From Streptococcus troglodytae (lineage in GTDB: Bacteria; Bacillota; Bacilli; Lactobacillales; Streptococcaceae): DNA of 64,000 nt. A program made the translations under genes and the position numbers. The notes beneath the pieces were generated by a model, which was given only the letters and a program-made list of their open reading frames with translations, did not search any database and was not told the origin of the DNA. How positions within the stretch are numbered: position 1 is the stretch's first letter; each line of letters opens with the position of its first letter. This document shows, piece by piece, positions 1 through 10,651 of this stretch. Location: NCBI RefSeq assembly GCF_002355215.1, contig NZ_AP014612.1:1674001-1738000 (forward strand), written 5' to 3'.

Positions 1-93
1 TTTTTTCAACTGATAGAACCGGATGAAAAAGGGCATGGCAAGAATGGTTAAGATAAAAGAAACAATTCCTGCGATGATTGTAGTGGTTAACAT
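1..93 (-). CDS. mraY: MraY, phospho-MurNAc-pentapeptide transferase (N-terminal fragment)
   Basis: Only the first 31 codons are inside the window; the gene runs off the left edge. The start ATG follows a TAGGAG Shine-Dalgarno. The visible residues form the first membrane helix (MLTTTIIAGIVSF...) ending in FIRFYQLKK, as in streptococcal MraY, which loads the pentapeptide onto undecaprenyl phosphate to make lipid I at the membrane. It directly follows pbp2x, the usual streptococcal order rsmH-ftsL-pbp2x-mraY. Identity rests on 31 residues plus synteny. Confidence 0.85.
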   Translation of the reverse strand, partial: MLTTTIIAGIVSFILTILAMPFFIRFYQLKK

Positions 94-122
94 GTTATTC
101 TCCTAGGGTTATTCTTATTTTT

Positions 123-2342
123 TCAAATTTTTAAGTTTGCTGCCAACTTTAACACTTTGTTCGGTAACTTTTCCAGATTTTTCCCTTTGAAAGTTACCTT
201 GATACCAGTCCAATCTTCAAACTTCTTAACGTTTTTCTTGCTCCAGCCATACATATCAGGCATAGTATCAAAATGGCTGGTTAATAGTAAAACCTGTTGA
301 TTTTCCTTCAAATTTGAACCAACACTTACGGACGTTTTAATGATTTTATTTCCTGTACCAAGCACAATTGGGTGAACAAGATTTTGACGTAAGTCATCAG
401 CTGTGTTACCTGGATTTTTTCCAATAACTTTTGGTAAATAATACTTAGTTTGTTGATCTTCAGGTGTTTCAATTGGTGCCAATAGCGTATCTTTCATTAA
501 TGTTGCCTCTTCTAAAACAGGATTAACAACATCTTGCCAGAAAGACACACTAAATGATTCTGGTTGTTGTAATGTCACATACATCAAAAAATCAGGATTA
601 TCAGATGGTACCATAGCAACAACTGAATAGATATAATCATTGCTTCCAGATAAGTAACCCGAACCATCGCCAGAAGCAATTTGGGCTGTCCCTGACTTGA
701 CTGCAACAGACTGATTACCTACTTTAATGACTGGACCACCCAAACTGGCTGAATAGAGAGTCCCATAATTAGGATCTGTTCCTACTGTTACCATATACTG
801 CCGTGTTTGCTTCGCTGCATCTGCTGAAACAGGATTTCCTGACTCTTCTTTTTTCGCCGTACGGCTGCTTCCCGTTTTAGGGTCATAAATTTTGGTGATA
901 AATTGCGGTTCTAACATAACACCATCATTAGAGACAGAAGTAAAGGCTCTGAGCATTTGTGTCTGTGTCACTCCAATACCTTGACCAAAGGCGCTCATAG
1001 CAATCGTTACCATATTATCAGATGGAAGGAGCCCTGAAGCTTCATTGCCCATTCCAAAACGTGTTGGTAAGCCAAAACGATATTTACTGAGATAATTAAG
1101 CCAGTTATCATTACCCATTTTTTGTTCTAGCAGCGTCATTCCTACATTACTAGAATAAGCAAATCCTTGAGCGAAAGAAAGATAGCCTCCTTGCGAAATA
1201 CCTTCATTAACTGACCAATCTTTGATGGTAGCATCAGCAATAGACAGACTGGCATTATTATAAGTTTCGTTAGGATTGAATACCCCTTCATCAATAGCAG
1301 CAGCGAGCAGCATGACCTTCATTGTTGAACCCGGTTCATAATTGGTTTGATAAAGAGCATTTTGCCAAGAAAAATCCTTGGAATCCAAACCTTCCTTTGT
1401 ATCGGAATTAAAGCTTGGTCTTTGTGAGGTTGCCAATATTTCGCCTGTTTTGGCATTGACCAGAGTGGCACTGGCCTGAGCACCCTTAGCCTTACTTTGG
1501 AAGACATCCATCTGCGTTTCCAAATAAGTCTGAATGGGAGCAGACAATGTTGTATAAACATCCTTGCCATCTTGAGCTTTTTTTACAGTTGTAGCAGCAC
1601 CTAGAAGTGTGTTTCCATTTTTATCTTTTTGGTAGGTTACTTGTCCGTCTTTTCCAGATAAAATTTTATCAAGAGAAGCCTCCATGCCTGTTGCACCTAC
1701 TAAGCTCTTACTACCATCTTTATTTTCTTTAACCTGAGCTAGACCAATAAACTGTGAAGCAAAGGTTCCATTAGGATACATACGGCCGGGACTTGTTGTA
1801 AAAGCAACCCCTTTAATTTTTGCATCTTTAAGTGCTTTGGTGACATCTGTCATTGTTCCATAAGTAATATTTGAACCTTTAGATCCAAAAGATACTTGCG
1901 TTAGCTTCTTTTGTTTTAACTGAGCAGTAACATAGTCCTTTTCCATGCCTAAATGCTGGTTAAGAATATCAGCTACTTTGTCATATTGTGAAGGCTGAAC
2001 ATATAATTTTTCACCGGAAGTTGATACATAAGATTTATCAATAACAGCATAAATATTATAAGTGGTTGAATCTTCTGCGATGGGATTCCCATTACGATCA
2101 TAAATCGTTCCTCGTTTAGCCTGAACTTTTTGAACAGTTTGATAAACAGAGGATGCCCCTTTAGATAAATTAACTCCAAATTTCCGATCTGTTCCAATAA
2201 TAATAATAAAGTTAACAATGAAAACACAAAAGATAAAGACAGACAAAATCATTAAATTTTGTCCGACACGTTCACGGTTCTCTCTAGGTACTCTGCGGTC
2301 ACCCACAACATAGTCCAAAAATTTCTTTTTAAAATTTTTCAT
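123..2342 (-). CDS. pbp2x: Penicillin-binding protein 2x, septal transpeptidase
   Basis: Class B PBP that crosslinks septal peptidoglycan. A short basic cytoplasmic tail is followed by one membrane helix (about residues 29-50), a dimerisation region, a transpeptidase domain with SxxK (S339-TM-K342), SSN (397-399) and KSG (549-551), then C-terminal PASTA-like repeats. The last ~17 codons look out of frame: adding one base near 177 restores a PASTA-like ending (VTEQSVKVGSKLK...) and a stop at 115, giving 742 residues. The published-length C-terminus is therefore probably 115-2342, and the short alternative tail an indel artefact. The gene starts 3 bases after ftsL. Confidence 0.95.
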   Translation of the reverse strand: MKNFKKKFLDYVVGDRRVPRENRERVGQNLMILSVFIFCVFIVNFIIIIGTDRKFGVNLSKGASSVYQTVQKVQAKRGTIYDRNGNPIAEDSTTYNIYAVIDKSYVSTSGEKLYVQPSQYDKVADILNQHLGMEKDYVTAQLKQKKLTQVSFGSKGSNITYGTMTDVTKALKDAKIKGVAFTTSPGRMYPNGTFASQFIGLAQVKENKDGSKSLVGATGMEASLDKILSGKDGQVTYQKDKNGNTLLGAATTVKKAQDGKDVYTTLSAPIQTYLETQMDVFQSKAKGAQASATLVNAKTGEILATSQRPSFNSDTKEGLDSKDFSWQNALYQTNYEPGSTMKVMLLAAAIDEGVFNPNETYNNASLSIADATIKDWSVNEGISQGGYLSFAQGFAYSSNVGMTLLEQKMGNDNWLNYLSKYRFGLPTRFGMGNEASGLLPSDNMVTIAMSAFGQGIGVTQTQMLRAFTSVSNDGVMLEPQFITKIYDPKTGSSRTAKKEESGNPVSADAAKQTRQYMVTVGTDPNYGTLYSASLGGPVIKVGNQSVAVKSGTAQIASGDGSGYLSGSNDYIYSVVAMVPSDNPDFLMYVTLQQPESFSVSFWQDVVNPVLEEATLMKDTLLAPIETPEDQQTKYYLPKVIGKNPGNTADDLRQNLVHPIVLGTGNKIIKTSVSVGSNLKENQQVLLLTSHFDTMPDMYGWSKKNVKKFEDWTGIKVTFKGKNLEKLPNKVLKLAANLKI

Positions 2343-2345
2343 AGA

Positions 2346-2669
2346 CTAGTCCACCTTCTTAATATTATCTTTTTGCACAGTAAGGCCTGCTTTTTGAGCA
2401 ATTTCCGCAATACGATCATAACGGCTCAGTTCATTAACTTCCTGTTTAGCATTATTATATTCAGTCTCTCTGTCATTGATTTGACTGTTTAAATGGCTGA
2501 TTTCCTGCTGAATTTGCAGGCTGCGGCTTTGCAAATAAATAATACTAACAGCCAGTGTGATAGCAGTAATAATAATCGCACCATAAAAAGCCTTTTCCAA
2601 TCTGGTAAAGGTTTTGATTCTTTTTTGTAAAGCTTGAGAGAGAGCTTCGCTCCGTTTTTCATTTGTCAT
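2346..2669 (-). CDS. ftsL: Cell division protein FtsL
   Basis: A 107-residue bitopic protein with a cytoplasmic N-terminus, one membrane helix (about residues 29-50) and an extracellular heptad-rich coiled coil, as in FtsL, which joins FtsB/DivIC and FtsQ/DivIB at the septum and supports septal synthesis by PBP2x/FtsW. It lies between rsmH and pbp2x with gaps of 9 and 3 bases, so the block is one operon. FtsL is poorly conserved; the call relies on topology, length and position. Confidence 0.9.
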   Translation of the reverse strand: MTNEKRSEALSQALQKRIKTFTRLEKAFYGAIIITAITLAVSIIYLQSRSLQIQQEISHLNSQINDRETEYNNAKQEVNELSRYDRIAEIAQKAGLTVQKDNIKKVD

Positions 2670-2678
2670 ATTATTTCT

Positions 2679-3629
2679 CTAATTTCGAATTTTTTGAATG
2701 ACCCGTAATTTAGCCGAATGTGCCCGATTATTTTCTGATAGTTCTCTAGCTTGGGGTAAGATGGGTTTGCGATTTACCAAAGAGAATTTCGGTTGTAAGT
2801 CCTTTGGAACAAAAGGGAGGCCTTTAGGAACATCAAGAGTGGTCACTTCTTTAAACAGCTGTTTCGTGAGACGGTCTTCTAAGGAATGAAAAGTAATGAC
2901 AGCTATTCGTCCGTTTAAAGCCAGCAAATCTAGGGCTTGCGTTAAAGATTCCTCTGCTGCACCTAATTCATCATTAACTTCAATTCGAATAGCCTGAAAA
3001 ATTTGCTTGGCTGGGTGACCCTTCTTCTTGAGTTCTTTAGCAGGCTTAGCAGATTTAATAATCTCAGCTAACTCTGCCGTTGTTTCAATCGGTTTCTCTT
3101 TTCTGGCACTTTCGATCTTTCTTGCAATTTGCTTGGAGAATTTATCCTCGCCATACTTAAAGAAAAGGCGTACTAAATCATGATAATCATAAGTATTGAC
3201 CACATCAAAAGCTGTCAACTGTGCTTCTTGATTCATCCGCATATCAAGCGGTGCATCCTTCTTATAAGAAAAGCCGCGTTCGCGTTCATCTAATTGAGGA
3301 CTTGATACGCCTAAGTCGTAACAAATACCATCAATTTCGTAGATTCCCTCATCAGCCAAGCGGTTTTTTAGATATCGAAAATTATCTTTGATAAAGCTGA
3401 CTTGACCAGTCTTAACATATTGTTGCAAACGTATTTTAGCATTATCAATGGCTTTTTGATCCTGATCAAAACAATAAAGATGACCTTCTTTACCAAGTTT
3501 TGAAAGCAAATAGTCACTATGTCCTGCACCACCAAGCGTTGCATCAACATAGATACCATTTGGCTTGATGTCAAGCATATCAATCGTTTCATGCAAGAGT
3601 ACAGTGATATGATGAAAATCATTAGTCAT
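2679..3629 (-). CDS. rsmH: RsmH (MraW), 16S rRNA m4C1402 N4-methyltransferase
   Basis: 316 residues, normal RsmH length. It uses S-adenosylmethionine to methylate N4 of C1402 in 16S rRNA. The N-terminal motif VTVL-type HETIDML, the SAM loop [14 protein letters not shown] and the C-terminal [10 protein letters not shown] are all present. It heads the ftsL-pbp2x-mraY operon. The upstream region has an AT-rich TTATAGAG -10-like element. The start ATG at 3629 gives the expected N-terminus. Confidence 0.96.
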   Translation of the reverse strand: MTNDFHHITVLLHETIDMLDIKPNGIYVDATLGGAGHSDYLLSKLGKEGHLYCFDQDQKAIDNAKIRLQQYVKTGQVSFIKDNFRYLKNRLADEGIYEIDGICYDLGVSSPQLDERERGFSYKKDAPLDMRMNQEAQLTAFDVVNTYDYHDLVRLFFKYGEDKFSKQIARKIESARKEKPIETTAELAEIIKSAKPAKELKKKGHPAKQIFQAIRIEVNDELGAAEESLTQALDLLALNGRIAVITFHSLEDRLTKQLFKEVTTLDVPKGLPFVPKDLQPKFSLVNRKPILPQARELSENNRAHSAKLRVIQKIRN

Positions 3630-3756
3630 AGCTTTTATTTTACCACACTTTTACTCTATAATAAACTAAAAAAAAGCTATCTTATTATTTCTAAGATGAA
3701 AGCAAGAGCAGTTTTTAAAAGCAACCCTTCTTTAAATTAAACAGCTTTTTGTAACA

Positions 3757-3810
3757 CATAAAAAAGCAGGACTAAAATCAGTTTATAAATGAATACCAAC
3801 TGTCCTTGCT
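3757..3810 (-). terminator. Terminator after proBA
   Basis: On the minus strand AGCAAGGAC pairs with GTCCTGCT across a long loop with extra pairing inside, followed by six or more T. It lies 130 bases past the proA stop. The rest of the 3630-3938 gap shows no gene, only the rsmH promoter region. Confidence 0.6.
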
Positions 3811-3938
3811 CTCATTTTCATACCCGCTTTATCTCAAGCACTCCTTTATTCCACAATAAAAAAGTGACGTTTTATTTATAGTCTCTATTCAAAATTTTGT
3901 CTGGCATTCCTCTTATGAACTTCATTTCTAATAATCGT

Positions 3939-5188
3939 TTATTCTCTAATCTGTCCTTTACCATTAATGTAAAATTTGGTACTGGTTAGAGCTTCTAACC
4001 CCATTGGTCCACGAGCATGTAATTTCTGAGTTGATATACCGATTTCGGCTCCCAAACCAAAAACAAAACCATCTGTAAAACGCGTGGAGGCATTCACATA
4101 CACTGCTGCCGCATCCACTTCATCTTGAAAGCGTTCAGCTGTCTGAATATCTCTCGTTATAATGGATTCTGAATGATGGCTGGTATAGGCATTGATCCAG
4201 TCAATCGCTTCATCAAGACTATTAACAATCTTAACAGACATAATATAATCTAAAAATTCTGTCGCGTAATCCTCCTGACTGGCAGGTTTAGCATTTTTTA
4301 AAATCTTTTGTGCCCTATCATCAGCTCGGAATTCAACTGGATGTATTTGATTAATAGCCGCTTCTAATTTTGGTAAGAAATCCTGAGCAACTTTTTCATG
4401 GACAAGTAACCCCTCAGCTGCATTACAGACACTAGGTCGCTGCGTTTTAGCATTAACAACAATCTCGCTAGCCATGTCAAGGTCAGCAAACTCATCAACA
4501 TAGATATGGACATTGCCAACACCTGTTTCAATAACGGGCACTTTGGCTTCCTTTTTTACGGTCTGAATCAGACGGGCACCGCCACGCGGTATGAGAACAT
4601 CTACATAGTCCACTGCAGCCATCAACTCTTTGGCAACTTCATGGCTGGTATCTTCAACTAATTGAACTGCATTTTCATCAAGTCCAAAGCCAGTGAGTGT
4701 CCGACGAATCACATTGACCAGAGCCGTATTGGAGAAAATAGCATCACGGCCTCCACGTAAAATAATAGCATTTCCTGTCTTAAAGGCTAAGCTGAAAGCA
4801 TCAACAGATACATTGGGACGGCTTTCAAAAATCATAGCAATGACACCTAAAGGCACACGTTTTTGAATGATTTTCAGTCCATCCATATTCGTATAACCAC
4901 GAACAACCTGTCCAATGGGATCTCCTAAAGCAGCCACATCACGAACACCTGAGGCAATGTCTTGCAGACGTTTCTCATCCAAACGTAAACGATCTACCAT
5001 GATAGCGCTAATACCATGTTCTTGAGCCAAAGCGACATCTTTAGCATTTTCTTCTAAAATATAAGGCAATTCTGCCAACAAAGCTTCCGCTACTTTAAGC
5101 AAAGCAGTATTTTTCGCTTCCGTACCTAATTGAGCAAGTAAAAACTAGCCTTTTTTGCATTTTGTCCTAAATTATCAATAGTTACCAT
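3939..5188 (-). pseudogene. proA: ProA, gamma-glutamyl phosphate reductase, frameshifted near the start
   Basis: NADPH-dependent reductase making glutamate-5-semialdehyde, the second step of proline synthesis. The ATG at 5188 lies 3 bases past proB. The reading frame breaks after ~17 codons at a run of five A (5140-5144); one extra base gives ...[17 protein letters not shown] and a protein of 416 residues, the family length. Downstream, in frame from 5102, are [11 protein letters not shown], the nucleophile-region motif RPSVCNAAE and [10 protein letters not shown]. No good start codon with a Shine-Dalgarno exists after the break, so if real the lesion should abolish ProA. A base undercall is more likely. 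Confidence 0.9.
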
Positions 5189-5191
5189 AAG

Positions 5192-5992
5192 CTACTCCTT
5201 TGCAAATAAGGTTCCTATCATTTTTCCATCAAGAGCCCGTAAAATATCACGGGGATTGGCACCGTTCATCAGAATCATTTGACGGTCACAGTCAAAAATC
5301 ATCTGAGCACTTTTGATTTTGCTCAACATACCGCCTGTTCCAAACTTACTACCTGCACCACCTGCTGATTTAAGAATTTCCTCGGTAATTTCAGTTACAT
5401 TTTCTCTTAAAACTGCATTATCATAAATAGTTGGATTTTTATCAAAAAGACCATCAATATCAGATAACATAATTAAAAGGTCACTATTTGTGATATTTGC
5501 AACTAGAGCTGACAAGCGATCATTGTCGCCAAACTTAGTTGTATGATCCATCTCATCCACACTGATGGCATCATTTTCATTAACAATAGGCACAATTCTC
5601 ATAGATAAAAGGGTCTCAAAAGTATTGGTCACATTTTCAAGACTTTCAGGAAATTCAACAACATCTCTTGTTAAAAGAATCTGAGAAACATTGGTTTGAT
5701 AGTGCGAAAAGATTTGAGAATAAAGGCTCATCATAGCTACTTGACCGACGCTGGAAACAGCCTGCTGGCGAGCAACCTCAGCTGGACGCTTATCCATTTT
5801 CAAGATATCCAGTCCAAATCCCATTGCACCAGATGAAACTAAAATAACATCAAGTTCTCTATTCATCAAGTTTGAAATAACAAAAGCCAGCTGATCTATT
5901 TTATTCAAATCAATCTTTCCACTTGGTAAAACAAGCGAACTGGTTCCGATTTTTATAACAATTCGCTTGACATGTTCAAAGTTTCGTTTCAT
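5192..5992 (-). CDS. proB: ProB, glutamate 5-kinase
   Basis: Phosphorylates glutamate for proline synthesis. Amino-acid kinase fold: KIGTSSLV near the N-terminus, [16 protein letters not shown] and FGDNDRLSA, then [12 protein letters not shown]. About 266 residues, the short form without PUA domain typical of streptococci. Start choice: a TATAAT (minus strand, 6000-6005) sits 7 bases before the ATG at 5992, and no Shine-Dalgarno is seen, so the mRNA is probably leaderless from that ATG; an in-frame ATG three codons earlier overlaps the -10 box and is unlikely. Operon with proA. Confidence 0.94.
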   Translation of the reverse strand: MKRNFEHVKRIVIKIGTSSLVLPSGKIDLNKIDQLAFVISNLMNRELDVILVSSGAMGFGLDILKMDKRPAEVARQQAVSSVGQVAMMSLYSQIFSHYQTNVSQILLTRDVVEFPESLENVTNTFETLLSMRIVPIVNENDAISVDEMDHTTKFGDNDRLSALVANITNSDLLIMLSDIDGLFDKNPTIYDNAVLRENVTEITEEILKSAGGAGSKFGTGGMLSKIKSAQMIFDCDRQMILMNGANPRDILRALDGKMIGTLFAKE

Positions 5993-5999
5993 ATGATTC

Positions 6000-6005
6000 A
6001 TTATA
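6000..6005 (-). promoter_or_regulatory. proBA -10 box, leaderless start
   Basis: TATAAT on the minus strand, with a weak TTTAAA 17 bases further upstream as -35. The predicted first transcribed base coincides with the A of the proB ATG. Confidence 0.5.
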
Positions 6006-6338
6006 ACACACTTTTACTGCTCTTTAAACGCCCCAATAGTAGAAAATACCTTTAATAGAACTCCTTTTGACTTTAAAAAATGAAATATTTTCAAAACAAG
6101 TAAAATACTTTTATGAATGAGGATAAATCTTAACACAACACTTGTATAAATAAGCAAACAGTTAATTTTAAAAAGGGGTTAGGATGATAAAATCGCAATT
6201 TACCGATTTTTCTCACTCGCTATCATTTGGCAAGAGATACTGTAACACTCTAGCGGGCTGTTAAACGTTTTTGAGCCTAAAAACCAAGATATGAAACTTC
6301 CAATCAGCTACTGCGTAAACCTAAAACTACTGCACAAT
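6006..6338. other. Intergenic stretch without a recognisable gene
   Basis: About 330 bases between the proB promoter and the lipoprotein terminator. AT-rich, no ORF with a start and Shine-Dalgarno on either strand. Nothing recognised. Confidence 0.5.
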
Positions 6339-6369
6339 AAAAGGGTCGAAGCATTGTTCCAACCCTTTT
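6339..6369 (-). terminator. Terminator after PepSY lipoprotein
   Basis: AAAAGGGT and ACCCTTTT flank a 15-base loop, with TTATTG following on the minus strand. It is 20 bases past the lipoprotein stop. Confidence 0.65.
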
Positions 6370-6389
6370 ATTAGCGTAAAAATAACTGT

Positions 6390-6770
6390 CTAATCATTTA
6401 CATCTTCTGACTCCTTAGAAATAATTTTCCCCGTATCAGCATTGATTGTATAATTATATTCTGTTGTATCTTTAGTGAATTCAACTTCAAATTCCGTCAC
6501 CCCATCGTCAATATCCTGTTCAATGGTTAGCAATGTGACTTCCTTTTCAGCAAAACCTGCATCCTTAAGAGCAATGCGCTTAGCCTGCTCTTTAGAAATT
6601 TTAGTTTCGGTGATATCAGAATGGCTTGTTTCCTTGTCACTTTTCTTTGTTGTTTGGTCAGTCTTCGTCTGAGCTAGTTGATTGTCATCATTGATGTTAT
6701 CTTTATCACAGGCCATCAAGAGCGGGATTATAGACATCGCTAATAAAAGCGCTAACAATCTTTTTTTCAT
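6390..6770 (-). CDS. PepSY-domain lipoprotein
   Basis: About 126 residues from the ATG at 6770: basic N-terminus, hydrophobic stretch and lipobox LLMAC, so a lipid-anchored surface protein. A polar Asp/Thr/Lys-rich linker follows, then one PepSY domain (about residues 60-120: ISKEQAKRIALKDAGF...DGVTEFEVEF...YNYTINADTGKI). PepSY domains are thought to inhibit or chaperone secreted enzymes; the substrate here is unknown. Monocistronic, with its own terminator. Confidence 0.85.
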   Translation of the reverse strand: MKKRLLALLLAMSIIPLLMACDKDNINDDNQLAQTKTDQTTKKSDKETSHSDITETKISKEQAKRIALKDAGFAEKEVTLLTIEQDIDDGVTEFEVEFTKDTTEYNYTINADTGKIISKESEDVND

Positions 6771-6872
6771 AGCACACACCACCTTTTTCTTTGATTGTAA
6801 CCTACTTTAAGGTTACTAGTCAATAGGAAAAGCAGAATTATTGTAAAAAGAAGCATGATGAGGTATCTATTT

Positions 6873-7126
6873 TTAACTATTATCTCCCGGCTTCCTACCA
6901 TGAATACCCTTTTGACGCTGAATTTCCTTTAACTTTGCAGGCGTAATATCATTGCCCTCTTCATCAACGATTTTGAGTCCTTCAATGTGATGGCGAATGC
7001 TGCGGCGATAGCCTTCAATGTACTCTTCTCGAAGCCTTGCCTGTTCTATTTTTTCAGCACCAGTTAATCCTTCTGTCTTCTTTTTCGTGCTAATTCATTA
7101 ATACGGTCAATTTTTGTTTGTTCCAT
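6873..7126 (-). pseudogene. DUF896 (YnzC-like) small protein, frameshifted
   Basis: From the ATG at 7126 the product begins [15 protein letters not shown] and breaks in an A run (near 7079-7083). With one added base it reads on to 84 residues, including [40 protein letters not shown] in two parts and ends GRKPGDNS, a complete DUF896/UPF0291 protein. The family is a small cytoplasmic helical-hairpin protein of uncertain role (YnzC of Bacillus is SOS-linked). The lesion is probably a base undercall. Confidence 0.85.
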
Positions 7127-7230
7127 AAAAACTCCTTCCATTTATTTCTTATTTAATAAGAATAAGTCAACGCCTTAATTAAGAGATTAGGATATGAGAC
7201 ATCAAGCCTTATGACATATCACATCTGAAC

Positions 7231-9270
7231 TTACTTTGTCCTAATTTCATTAAAAGCTGCGATAGTATTAGCTTTCTGTGCCAGATGAGCCAGTAAGTTT
7301 AAACGATTCTTTTTCACAGCCTCATCATCCACCATAACCATCGTATTATCAAAGAAAGCATCAATAATCGGACTCAAGGCAAAAAGGCGGTCAACATTGT
7401 CAGTCATATCTTCTGTAAAATGCAATTCTTCAACAGCATCGAAGAGCTCTTGTTCATATTCATTTTCAAAAATACTGGTGTCTACCATTTCATTATGATT
7501 AGACTTCTCTGCTAAATTAAAAACTCGCGATAAACTTTCAATAGAAGCTTTAAAATGACCCTCGTCAGCTTTCTCAGCCAAGGCTGCTGCTGCTTCAACC
7601 TCCAGACGAACAATATGTGTTGAACTGTCAAGCACTGCTTCTCTAATATCTTTTGGTACAGACTTATCAATCATTTTTTCAACACGGCCACGAATAAATG
7701 CCAGAACATCTGCCTGATTTTGATAAGTTAAGCTATCAAAGTCAAATTGATAAAGTTTGGCAACTAAACGATCCAAAGGGATTTCCCAACCGAATTTATC
7801 TAAAATACGAACAATCCCTTGGGTCGCACGGCGAAGAGCATAGGGATCGTTGGAACCACTTGGAATAAGACCGACTGAGAAGAAGGACAACAAGGTATCA
7901 AGTTTGTCGGCAACAGCTAAAATGGCGCCTACCTTGCTGTCAGGCAGCTGACCGTCACTGCTGATTGGCAAATAGTGTTCACGAATAGCGGTTGCAACCG
8001 CCTGACTTTCACCTGCTAAAGTAGCATATTTTTCTCCCATGATACCTTGTAATTCATCAAATTCGCCTACCATACTAGTCAAAAGGTCAAACTTATAGAT
8101 ACTAGCTGCACGCTCTATTTCTGCTTTTTCTTGTTCTGTCAAATCTGCCTGTTCTGCTAGATAAGCCGCAATCTGCTTGGTTCGCATCATATGCTCATAT
8201 AAAGAACCAATTTTTTCATGGAAAGTAACCAATTTTAATTTTTCAACAAGATCCGCAATCTGCAATTTTTGGTCTTCACGCCAGAAAAATTCTCCATCTT
8301 CTAAGCGTGCTAATAAAACTTTTTCATTTCCTTTAACGACATTTTCAATGAATTGGTCATTACCGTTACGGACTGAAATGAAATTAGGCAATAATTTACC
8401 AGTTTGATCACGAACCACAAAATAACGTTGGTGCGTTTTCATTGACGTTACCAAAACTTCTTCTGGCAATTCCAAATATTTCTCATCAAAACTCCCCATA
8501 AAGGCTGTTGGATATTCAACTAAATTCAGCACTTCGCTGAGCAATGTTTCATCAATTTCAACAGAAACATTATAGATTTTTTCAATTTCTCTAATTTGCT
8601 CAATAATCATGTCTTCACGTTCTTTAGCATTAGCAATGACAAATTCTGCTTGCAAATCAGTTTCATAAGAGGCAGCACTAGCAATTTGTGTTTCCTGACC
8701 AAGAAAACGATGGCCTCTGCTGATACGCCCAGATTTAATATCAAGAAAATTAAGATCAAGGGCTTCATCATCCAAAAGAACAACAAGTGTATGAACAGGA
8801 CGAATATATTCAAAAGTATGATTAGCCCAATGCATATTAACAGGGAAAGTCAGAGACTGCAAAACATCAATAAGACCATCTAAAACTTCTTTAGCTGGTT
8901 TGCCTGCTTCATTTTTAGTGACATAAACATATTCTTCGCCCTTGACCTCACGAAATTCAATGGCATCTGTTGTCAATCCTTTACCGCGAACAAATCCTTG
9001 GGCCGCTTTAGTAAAATGACCATCAGCATCCAGAGCAATTTTCTTAGCCGGCCCCTTAAAGTCTTCGGAGTAATCACTTTGCTGATCAGCCAAATTCACA
9101 ACACGAATGGCCAAACGACGAGGAGTTGAAAACATTTCTATTTTTTCAAAAGAAAGACGATTAGTATCCAAAAACTGTCCCATTTTTTGACGTAACTGTT
9201 TAATGCTCGGCTTTACAACGTAAGCCGGCATTTCTTCAAGACCAAGTTCTACTAATAAATTCTTTGTCAT
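7231..9270 (-). CDS. glyS: Glycyl-tRNA synthetase beta subunit
   Basis: 679 residues, the normal length for the bacterial alpha2beta2 enzyme that charges tRNA-Gly in the cytoplasm. The N-terminus [13 protein letters not shown] and the motif [13 protein letters not shown] are diagnostic; the C-terminal third resembles the anticodon-binding DALR-type region. It starts 2 bases past the glyQ stop, so translation is coupled, and it shares the upstream glycine T-box. Confidence 0.97.
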   Translation of the reverse strand: MTKNLLVELGLEEMPAYVVKPSIKQLRQKMGQFLDTNRLSFEKIEMFSTPRRLAIRVVNLADQQSDYSEDFKGPAKKIALDADGHFTKAAQGFVRGKGLTTDAIEFREVKGEEYVYVTKNEAGKPAKEVLDGLIDVLQSLTFPVNMHWANHTFEYIRPVHTLVVLLDDEALDLNFLDIKSGRISRGHRFLGQETQIASAASYETDLQAEFVIANAKEREDMIIEQIREIEKIYNVSVEIDETLLSEVLNLVEYPTAFMGSFDEKYLELPEEVLVTSMKTHQRYFVVRDQTGKLLPNFISVRNGNDQFIENVVKGNEKVLLARLEDGEFFWREDQKLQIADLVEKLKLVTFHEKIGSLYEHMMRTKQIAAYLAEQADLTEQEKAEIERAASIYKFDLLTSMVGEFDELQGIMGEKYATLAGESQAVATAIREHYLPISSDGQLPDSKVGAILAVADKLDTLLSFFSVGLIPSGSNDPYALRRATQGIVRILDKFGWEIPLDRLVAKLYQFDFDSLTYQNQADVLAFIRGRVEKMIDKSVPKDIREAVLDSSTHIVRLEVEAAAALAEKADEGHFKASIESLSRVFNLAEKSNHNEMVDTSIFENEYEQELFDAVEELHFTEDMTDNVDRLFALSPIIDAFFDNTMVMVDDEAVKKNRLNLLAHLAQKANTIAAFNEIRTK

Positions 9271-9272
9271 GA

Positions 9273-10190
9273 TTATGCTTCCTCCTCTGCCAAAAGTTTT
9301 TCTCGTGTCATTTCATCTAATAGTGGATAACCAAGACGTCTACGTTCGGCTACAAAGGTCTTGGCAGCCACACGCGCTAAATTGCGAATCCGTGCAATGT
9401 AACCAGCACGTTCTGTCACCGAAACAGCTCCACGGGCATCAAGCAGATTGAATGTATGTGAACATTTAAGGACATAATCATAGGCTGGATGCACCAGATT
9501 TTCCTCCAAGCAGCGTTTGGCCTCTGCTTCAAATTTTTCAAAATTCTCCAACAGCATCTCTTGGTTGGAAATTTCAAAAGAATATTTAGAATGCTCATAT
9601 TCTGGCTGTTTAAAAATTTCACCATATTTAACGCCAGGTGCCCATTCAATATCATAGACAGAATCAACTTCTTGAATATAGGAAGCTAGACGTTCTAAAC
9701 CATAGGTTACCTCAGCGGTTACAGGTTGTGTTGCTAATCCTCCTACTTGTTGGAAATAAGTGAACTGGGTAATTTCCATACCGTCAAGCCAAACTTCCCA
9801 ACCAAGTCCGGCTGAACCAGTTGAAGGATTCTCCCAATTATCCTCAACAAAACGAATATCATGTTCCAAGGCATTAATACCAAGTAATTCAAGTGATTGC
9901 AAATAAAGTTCTTGAATGTTGCTTGGTGATGGCTTCATAACCACTTGGAATTGATGGTGCTGATACAGACGATTAGGATTTTCACCGTAACGACCATCGG
10001 CAGGACGACGGGAAGGCTCAACATAAGCCGCATTCCAAGGCTCAGGTCCAATAGCACGCAAGAAAGTGTAGGGACTCATGGTACCTGCACCTTTTTCATT
10101 ATCATAAGCCTGCATCAACATACAACCCTGATCATTCCAGTATTGCTGTAACGTGAGAATAATCTCCTGAAAGGTTAGTTTTTTTGACAT
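9273..10190 (-). CDS. glyQ: Glycyl-tRNA synthetase alpha subunit
   Basis: 305 residues, usual length. Class II aminoacyl-tRNA synthetase core that activates glycine. [17 protein letters not shown] at the N-terminus, then [20 protein letters not shown] and [26 protein letters not shown] motifs (in parts), which are diagnostic. First gene of the glyQS operon; expression is expected to respond to uncharged tRNA-Gly through the T-box leader. Confidence 0.97.
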   Translation of the reverse strand: MSKKLTFQEIILTLQQYWNDQGCMLMQAYDNEKGAGTMSPYTFLRAIGPEPWNAAYVEPSRRPADGRYGENPNRLYQHHQFQVVMKPSPSNIQELYLQSLELLGINALEHDIRFVEDNWENPSTGSAGLGWEVWLDGMEITQFTYFQQVGGLATQPVTAEVTYGLERLASYIQEVDSVYDIEWAPGVKYGEIFKQPEYEHSKYSFEISNQEMLLENFEKFEAEAKRCLEENLVHPAYDYVLKCSHTFNLLDARGAVSVTERAGYIARIRNLARVAAKTFVAERRRLGYPLLDEMTREKLLAEEEA

Positions 10191-10370
10191 AATTTACTCT
10201 CTTTCTTAATAATTATATCTTGCGACATTTCCTTTTAAAAGCGATATTCTTTTGAAAAGAAAACAAGTGCATAGACTAGGTACATAGCAATTATCATTAG
10301 GTGCTTAAACCTTTAGGGTTATTAGCAACTTTGGTTAGGTGAAAGGTTTGTTTTTAGACATTTCGTCTCT

Positions 10371-10605
10371 CTTTTTTGTAAAATAGCTGACGCTGAGAAA
10401 TCAAAAGAGCCACGCTCAATCACTCCCATGCCAACTGACATAGGGGCGTTTGAAACGCGGTTCCACCCTAATTTATTACTTCATTTATCTGATTGTTAGC
10501 TTGGCTATTAGCCAAGAGAAAGCGCCAGTTCATTACTTTATCTCACCCGACTTCCACTATCTCGGACTCGCTTAAGAAATGCCATAATACTTTCTTTCTG
10601 GCTAG
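10371..10605 (-). ncRNA. T-box riboswitch (glycine) upstream of glyQS
   Basis: On the minus strand the leader starts just after a TATAAT-like box and contains the canonical T-box sequence AGGGTGGAACCGCG (10456-10469), preceded by a stem I region. A candidate specifier GGC (Gly codon) lies at 10524-10526 on the 3' side of stem I, in the context GAACTGGCGC. After the T-box are a short GCGTTT/AAACGC pairing and a GAGC-GTG-GCTC hairpin with TTTT that could be the terminator. Uncharged tRNA-Gly would favour antitermination. The T-box is certain, the stem boundaries approximate. Confidence 0.92.
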
Positions 10606-10651
10606 TATTATAACAGAAAAATAAGAAGATGTCTAATAAGTTTTTTACCAA

